Source of the DNA: Halomarina ordinaria
GTDB lineage: Archaea > Halobacteriota > Halobacteria > Halobacteriales > Haloarculaceae
Assembly: GCF_030553305.1 (NCBI RefSeq)
Contig: NZ_JARRAH010000001.1
Location: 434,001-498,000, forward strand
Length of the DNA: 64,000 nt
Direction of reading: 5' to 3'
Each line of letters starts with the position of its first letter. Within the stretch, counting starts at the first letter, position 1. The position numbers and the translations under genes were made by a program. The notes below the pieces were generated by a model, which saw only the letters and a list, made by a program, of their open reading frames with translations, had not been told where the DNA came from and ran no database searches. Positions 60,206-64,000 of this stretch are shown one piece after another.

Positions 60206-61147
60206 CTAGTCGAGGCGCTCGGCCGCGTCGCGCTGGAGGAGCGGCTGGGCGTTCGGCGTCGGGAGGGTCACCACGTCGTCCGTCCGGAGGTCGTAGGCCC
60301 GCTCGTCCACGCCGAGTATCTCGCCGACGTCGGCGGTGATGCGGAGCGTCGTCCGTTCGACGGCTCGTGCGTCGGACGACGACTCCTCGGGAGGGGTCTC
60401 CTCGCCGTCGGTACGTTCGGCGCCGTCAGTGGACACTGAGGGGGCCGTCGTCTCCGCGGACGACTCGCGGAGCGGCGCCGCCGCCTCGGCGCGCTCCGGC
60501 GGCGTGTCGGGCGGGACGCCCGTTCCCGACCGCTCCTCGTGGGATTCGGTCGCTGGCGGCGACGGGTCGGGCGTCGTCGCGTCGTCGGACGCCGAGTCCG
60601 TCGGCGAGCCGTCGCCCATCAGGTCGGCGGCGCTCACGCCCGGCGTTCGTTCCGGGGAGCCATCGTCCGGCCCGGGAGCCGCTGGTTCGCTCTCCGACGC
60701 CGGTGACTCGGGAGCGGTCGGCTCGGACGGCGCGTCGCCCTCGGCGGACGCGCTCGGGTCGTCGCCGAGCACGTCGTCGAGGACGCGCGCGCGGTTCTCC
60801 TCGATGGCACCGACGAGTCGGTCGAAGACGGCCGCCTCCTCGCGGGTGAGTCCGGAGGCGTCGGCGGCCATCCCCGCCGCTTCGAGGCTGGCCTGTTTGA
60901 CCAGCTTGCCGATTCGGCGCTCGTAGATGGCCTCGACGGTCCGCTCTGCGGTCTTGATGTCGTCGGTGAGCCGTCGCACTTCGGGGGCGTCGAAGGGGTC
61001 GTCGGCACGCTCGGCGGCGCGCGAGCGCTCCTCGCGGAGCTGGCGGATGAATCGCCCGGCCTCCTCGTAGAACGACTCGCGGAGCTGTTGGAGGCTGTCG
61101 GTCTGCCGTTCACGGCTCTGGGCCGTCTGGAGTTCGTCGAGGTTCAT
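60206..61147 (-). CDS. GINS complex subunit (Gins15/Gins51)
   Basis: 313 residues. The helical A domain (about 1-125) opens with MNLDELQTAQSRERQTDSLQQLRESFYEEAGRFIRQLREE. A low-complexity Ser/Pro/Thr/Glu/Asp linker of about 140 residues (125-265) follows, then a small B domain at the C-terminus (RTTLRITADVGEILGVDERAYDLRTDDVVTLPTPNAQPLL). GINS links the MCM helicase to Cdc45/GAN and primase at the fork. Its ATG overlaps the primase stop (ATGA). The linker is long compared with non-halophilic archaea. Confidence 0.88.
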   Translation of the reverse strand: MNLDELQTAQSRERQTDSLQQLRESFYEEAGRFIRQLREERSRAAERADDPFDAPEVRRLTDDIKTAERTVEAIYERRIGKLVKQASLEAAGMAADASGLTREEAAVFDRLVGAIEENRARVLDDVLGDDPSASAEGDAPSEPTAPESPASESEPAAPGPDDGSPERTPGVSAADLMGDGSPTDSASDDATTPDPSPPATESHEERSGTGVPPDTPPERAEAAAPLRESSAETTAPSVSTDGAERTDGEETPPEESSSDARAVERTTLRITADVGEILGVDERAYDLRTDDVVTLPTPNAQPLLQRDAAERLD

Positions 61148-62325
61148 TCTGCCGCCTTCTCCGCGTCGCCGCGCGCCATCAGGAGCACGCCGACGCACTC
61201 TCGAACGGTCCGTTTTCCGTCCGCAATCTTATGTGTTTCCCCGTCGAGTCGCACCGACTGCGGTTCGTCGACCTCGACGGTGATGTCGTGGTTCCGGAAC
61301 GTCTCCGGCACGGCGTCCACGAGCGGATCGAAGTCGGGGAGGGCGTCCCGGTCGATGCGCGTCACCCTGAGGCCGCTCCCCCCGTGGAGGCTCCCCGGGA
61401 GCCGGATGAGCCGGTTGATGTCCGTGGTGACGGGCTCGTCGATGGGGGCGTTCTCGGCTTCGACGGCGCGCGCGAGCAGACGGTCGGCGAGCGTCCGACT
61501 GTACTGGCCAGCCGCCTCCAGGTTCCCCGCGACGAGTTCGTCGTAGTTCTCGGTCATCGCGGTGTAGAGCGTCGTCGCCCCCTTCTCGCCGATGCCGTCG
61601 AACTCGCGGAGCCGGGCGACGCCCGCCACCTCGTCGAGCGCGCGCACCTCGTCGGCCAGCGCGACGAGCCGCGCGTGGACGCGCCGTCCCCAGCCGCCGT
61701 CGGTGCGGAGGGTACGCTTCTCGACGGGGTTCTTCACGCCGATGCCCGACACGGTCTCGGTCCGGGCGAGGTCGTCGACGTGTTCGAGACCGAGGCCGCG
61801 GACGTAGTCGACCACCTCGCGCCGGTGGTCGCGGTCGAGCCGCCTGACGCCCTCGTCGCGGACGTGAACGTGGTAACCGCGGCCGCCGGAGAAGACGACC
61901 GTCAGGTCCTCGAACCCGAAGTCGTCCTCCAGAAACGAGAGGAGTTTCTCGAGGGCGTCCTTGCAGGTCGCGAGCATCTCGCCGTAGGCGTCCGTCTCCG
62001 GGTCGACCCCGGGGAGGTGGTCGGCGTCGAGGTCGAAGACGAGGTCCGACTCGCGCCACCCCTTCTCCCCCATCGAGCGCGCGCCGGGGTCGGCGTAGCG
62101 ACCCGCCGAGAAGTAGACGTGACGTGGACGCTCGCGGGCGAGAAACGTGTCGAGGTCGCCGAGGTCCATGTGCGAGTTGTGCCGGACCATCGTCGTCCCG
62201 GACCCCGCCGTGAACGGGATGTACCCCCACTCGCGCGCCTCGTACGCGGGCGGTGGCGTCAGCGAGACCCGCCGGTAGTGGTCGCCGAACCGGCCCCGGA
62301 GGTACTCGCGCGTCCGGTCGTTCAT
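61144..62325 (-). CDS. priS: DNA primase small (catalytic) subunit
   Basis: 393 residues. Catalytic acidic pair in DLVFDLDADHLP (about 92-103), and the nucleotide-site segment VVFSGGRGYHVHV (about 137-149) with the conserved SGxxGxHxH arrangement. Makes RNA or DNA primers with PriL. N-terminus MNDRTREYLRGRFGDHY is the usual archaeal start. It heads the priS-GINS operon, a widely conserved archaeal pairing. Confidence 0.95.
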   Translation of the reverse strand: MNDRTREYLRGRFGDHYRRVSLTPPPAYEAREWGYIPFTAGSGTTMVRHNSHMDLGDLDTFLARERPRHVYFSAGRYADPGARSMGEKGWRESDLVFDLDADHLPGVDPETDAYGEMLATCKDALEKLLSFLEDDFGFEDLTVVFSGGRGYHVHVRDEGVRRLDRDHRREVVDYVRGLGLEHVDDLARTETVSGIGVKNPVEKRTLRTDGGWGRRVHARLVALADEVRALDEVAGVARLREFDGIGEKGATTLYTAMTENYDELVAGNLEAAGQYSRTLADRLLARAVEAENAPIDEPVTTDINRLIRLPGSLHGGSGLRVTRIDRDALPDFDPLVDAVPETFRNHDITVEVDEPQSVRLDGETHKIADGKRTVRECVGVLLMARGDAEKAAE

Positions 62326-62375
62326 GCGTCTGTGGTACTCCGGGCGCTGGACCAAGAACCCGTCGGGTTCGGTCG

Positions 62376-64000
62376 TCAGATACCCTCGACGGCCCCCTCC
62401 CGTCGCGGGTCGGCGACGCCGACGTACTCGCCGCTGTCGGGGTCGACGTAGATGACCTGCACGTTGCCGAGACGCGTCGCCTCGTCGGCGAACTCGAAGC
62501 CGGCGCGCGAGAGCACGGTCCGGGTGCCGCGAGGGAGGCCCGCCTCGTACAGTATCGTGTCGCCGGCAGCCTTGTAGACGCGCGGTGCCGCGATGGCCTG
62601 CCGGAGGCCGAGGCCGAACTCGACGACGTTGAGGAGGACCTGTGCCACCGTCGTGATGATGGTCGGGCCGCCGGGCGAGCCGACGGTCATCAGCGGCTTC
62701 CCGTCACGGAACACGATGGTCGGGCTGGTCGAACTGAGCGGCCGCTTCCACGGCTGGACCTCGTTCGGCCCGCCGGGCACCGCGTCGAAGTCCGTTATCT
62801 CGTTGTTCAGCATGAAGCCGTACTCCGGCACCATCAGCCCGGAGCCGAAGAACTGCTCGATGGTGCTGGTCCAGGAGACGAGGTTGCCCTCGCTGTCGGC
62901 GGTGGTGAAGTGCGTCGTCTGCCCACTGTCCCGCGTCGGCCCGCGCTCCCCGGTGGGACCGACAGGGGTGACGCGGTAGGGTTCGCCGGGCTGGTAGTCC
63001 CACGGGTTCCCCGGTTCGAGCGTGTCGAGCGCGTGTCGGTCGGGGCTGATGTGGGCGCGTCGCGTCTCGAGGTACTCCTCGTCGAACAGTCCCTGCCACG
63101 GGGCGTCGACGAACGCCTTGTCGCCCATGTACGCACCGCGGTCGGCGAACGCGAGGCCGAACGCCTCCAGCAGTATCTCGTACGTCTCGGGCGAGTACCG
63201 CCCGCGCTCGCCCAGGTCGAACGGTTCGACCAGTTTGAGTATCTGTCCGATGGTCAGGCCGCCCGAACTGGGCAGCGACTGCGTTCTGACCGTGACGTCG
63301 CGGAACTCCGCGTACTCCGGGTGGTCGATGGTGACGTTGTAACGTGCGAGGTCGGCCGGCGTCATGGTGCCGCCCGCCTCCTGGACCGTCTCGGCGAGCG
63401 CCGTCGCGATGTCGCCCTTGTAGAACGGTCCGATGCCCTCGTCGCGGATGGTCCGGAAGGTGTGTGCGAGGTCGGGCTGGACGAGGGTGTCGCCCTCCTC
63501 GAGCGGGTGGCCGTCGGGGGCGAACACCTCGCTCGCGGCGTCGTTGAACACCTCCGCGTTGCCGGCGATGGCCTCGGCCAGCGGCGCGTCGACGTGCACG
63601 TCGGGGCCGTCCTCGCCCGCGAGGCCGATGGCCGGCTCGACGAGGGGCGCGAGGTCCATCGTCCCGTAGCGCTTGAGCGCCACGTCGGCCGCCCGGAGCG
63701 TCCCGGGGACCCCCACCGAGTTCCCGCTGGTGCGGCGCTCCTGGAAGGGGAGGGCCTCGCCGTCGTCGTCGAGGAACATCTCGGGGTCGGCGCCGAACGG
63801 CGCGCGCTCGCGGTTGTCGACCGCGTACAGTTCGTCCTCCTCGGCCACGTAGACGACCATGAACCCGCCGCCGCCGATGCCGCAGGTGTGCGGCTGGACG
63901 ACGTTCAGCGCGAACTGGACCGCCACGGCCGCGTCGATGGCGTTGCCGCCCGACCGGAGTACCTCCGCGCCGGCGGCCGTCGCCTGCGGGTGCAGCGACG
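62376..64000 (-). CDS. ggt: Gamma-glutamyltransferase, C-terminal part
   Basis: 541 residues are visible; the 5' end lies beyond base 64000. GGNAIDAAVAVQFALNVVQPHTCGIGGGGFMVVY is the usual N-terminal GGT segment. The self-cleavage and nucleophile Thr is in SGQTTHFTTAD (about 180 residues before the end), and later come LNNEITDF and GSPGGPTIITT. GGT is made as one chain that cuts itself into two subunits and moves the gamma-glutamyl group of glutathione or gamma-glutamylcysteine (the haloarchaeal thiol). It is convergent with nothing; the priS gene ends the gap downstream on the same strand, 50 bases away. Confidence 0.92.
   Translation of the reverse strand, partial: SLHPQATAAGAEVLRSGGNAIDAAVAVQFALNVVQPHTCGIGGGGFMVVYVAEEDELYAVDNRERAPFGADPEMFLDDDGEALPFQERRTSGNSVGVPGTLRAADVALKRYGTMDLAPLVEPAIGLAGEDGPDVHVDAPLAEAIAGNAEVFNDAASEVFAPDGHPLEEGDTLVQPDLAHTFRTIRDEGIGPFYKGDIATALAETVQEAGGTMTPADLARYNVTIDHPEYAEFRDVTVRTQSLPSSGGLTIGQILKLVEPFDLGERGRYSPETYEILLEAFGLAFADRGAYMGDKAFVDAPWQGLFDEEYLETRRAHISPDRHALDTLEPGNPWDYQPGEPYRVTPVGPTGERGPTRDSGQTTHFTTADSEGNLVSWTSTIEQFFGSGLMVPEYGFMLNNEITDFDAVPGGPNEVQPWKRPLSSTSPTIVFRDGKPLMTVGSPGGPTIITTVAQVLLNVVEFGLGLRQAIAAPRVYKAAGDTILYEAGLPRGTRTVLSRAGFEFADEATRLGNVQVIYVDPDSGEYVGVADPRREGAVEGI

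Noticed and set aside
1-64000. Insertion sequences, integrases, toxin-antitoxin or defence genes
   Set aside because: None recognised. No transposase, integrase, nuclease-helicase or toxin signature appears among the supported proteins.

Overview
The window is chromosomal DNA from a halophilic archaeon (class Halobacteria). The supporting signs are very high GC with G/C at nearly every third codon position, strongly acidic proteins, Tat signal peptides on secreted proteins and lipoproteins, TATA boxes about 25-30 bp upstream of start codons (leaderless transcripts), and archaeal core genes: Cdc48, PriS, GINS, MBF1, an Orc1/Cdc6-like AAA protein, GTP cyclohydrolase III and the gpdABC-glpK glycerol genes. 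The genus cannot be fixed from sequence alone.

Layout. 0-9.5 kb: the 3' end of succinate dehydrogenase flavoprotein, a structured RNA candidate with a tRNA-like 3' part, a GlmU-like nucleotidyltransferase, an SDR enzyme, small zinc-finger and membrane proteins, a Tat-exported ferritin-like protein, an ArsR regulator with a membrane protein, an amidohydrolase/deaminase, an FNT channel, MscS and UspA. 9.5-17.9 kb: glycerol catabolism. glpK with a putative facilitator and an Orc1/Cdc6-like gene run left, and gpdABC runs right, from a 275-bp divergent control region that carries two copies of TTTATCG-N15-CGATAAA. 17.9-21.3 kb: a CPA2 antiporter with a separate TrkA-N protein, an Lrp regulator and a divergent malate/lactate dehydrogenase homologue.

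21.4-26.6 kb is the accessory, gene-poor part: a Ser/Asp-rich surface protein, tiny genes, a Bat-type HTH regulator, a perfect 14-bp-arm hairpin, and four of the five copies of ACAGGTGGGG found in the window (all intergenic). 26.6-29.4 kb: an esterase followed by a Baeyer-Villiger-type monooxygenase. 29.4-31.2 kb: pgk, a GNAT gene and tRNA-Thr packed end to end. 31.5-36.9 kb: a branched-chain amino acid type ABC transporter (livHMGF) with its binding protein convergent. 37-43.4 kb: GTP cyclohydrolase III, a CBS/zinc protein, then two tightly overlapping gene strings encoding a zinc-less MDR dehydrogenase, an unknown protein, a pterin synthase-fold protein with Glu in place of the catalytic Cys, a glycosyltransferase, a methyltransferase and a ParB-like protein. 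I regard this as the best candidate for an undescribed pathway, perhaps a modified and glycosylated pterin or a related small molecule.

43.6-56 kb: mixed housekeeping genes: DUF420 membrane protein, an SdhA/NadB-like flavoprotein, tRNA-Leu, MBF1, AlaX, a lipoprotein, acyl-CoA dehydrogenase, HAD phosphatase, PanB, a DNA glycosylase, an NRAMP-related transporter without the usual metal ligands, TauE/SafE and a hydrolase. 56.3-58.8 kb: a small Hsp20-like protein and Cdc48, translationally coupled behind a perfect 17-bp palindrome. 59-64 kb: a flippase-like membrane protein, the GINS-PriS replication operon, and the 3' part of gamma-glutamyltransferase.
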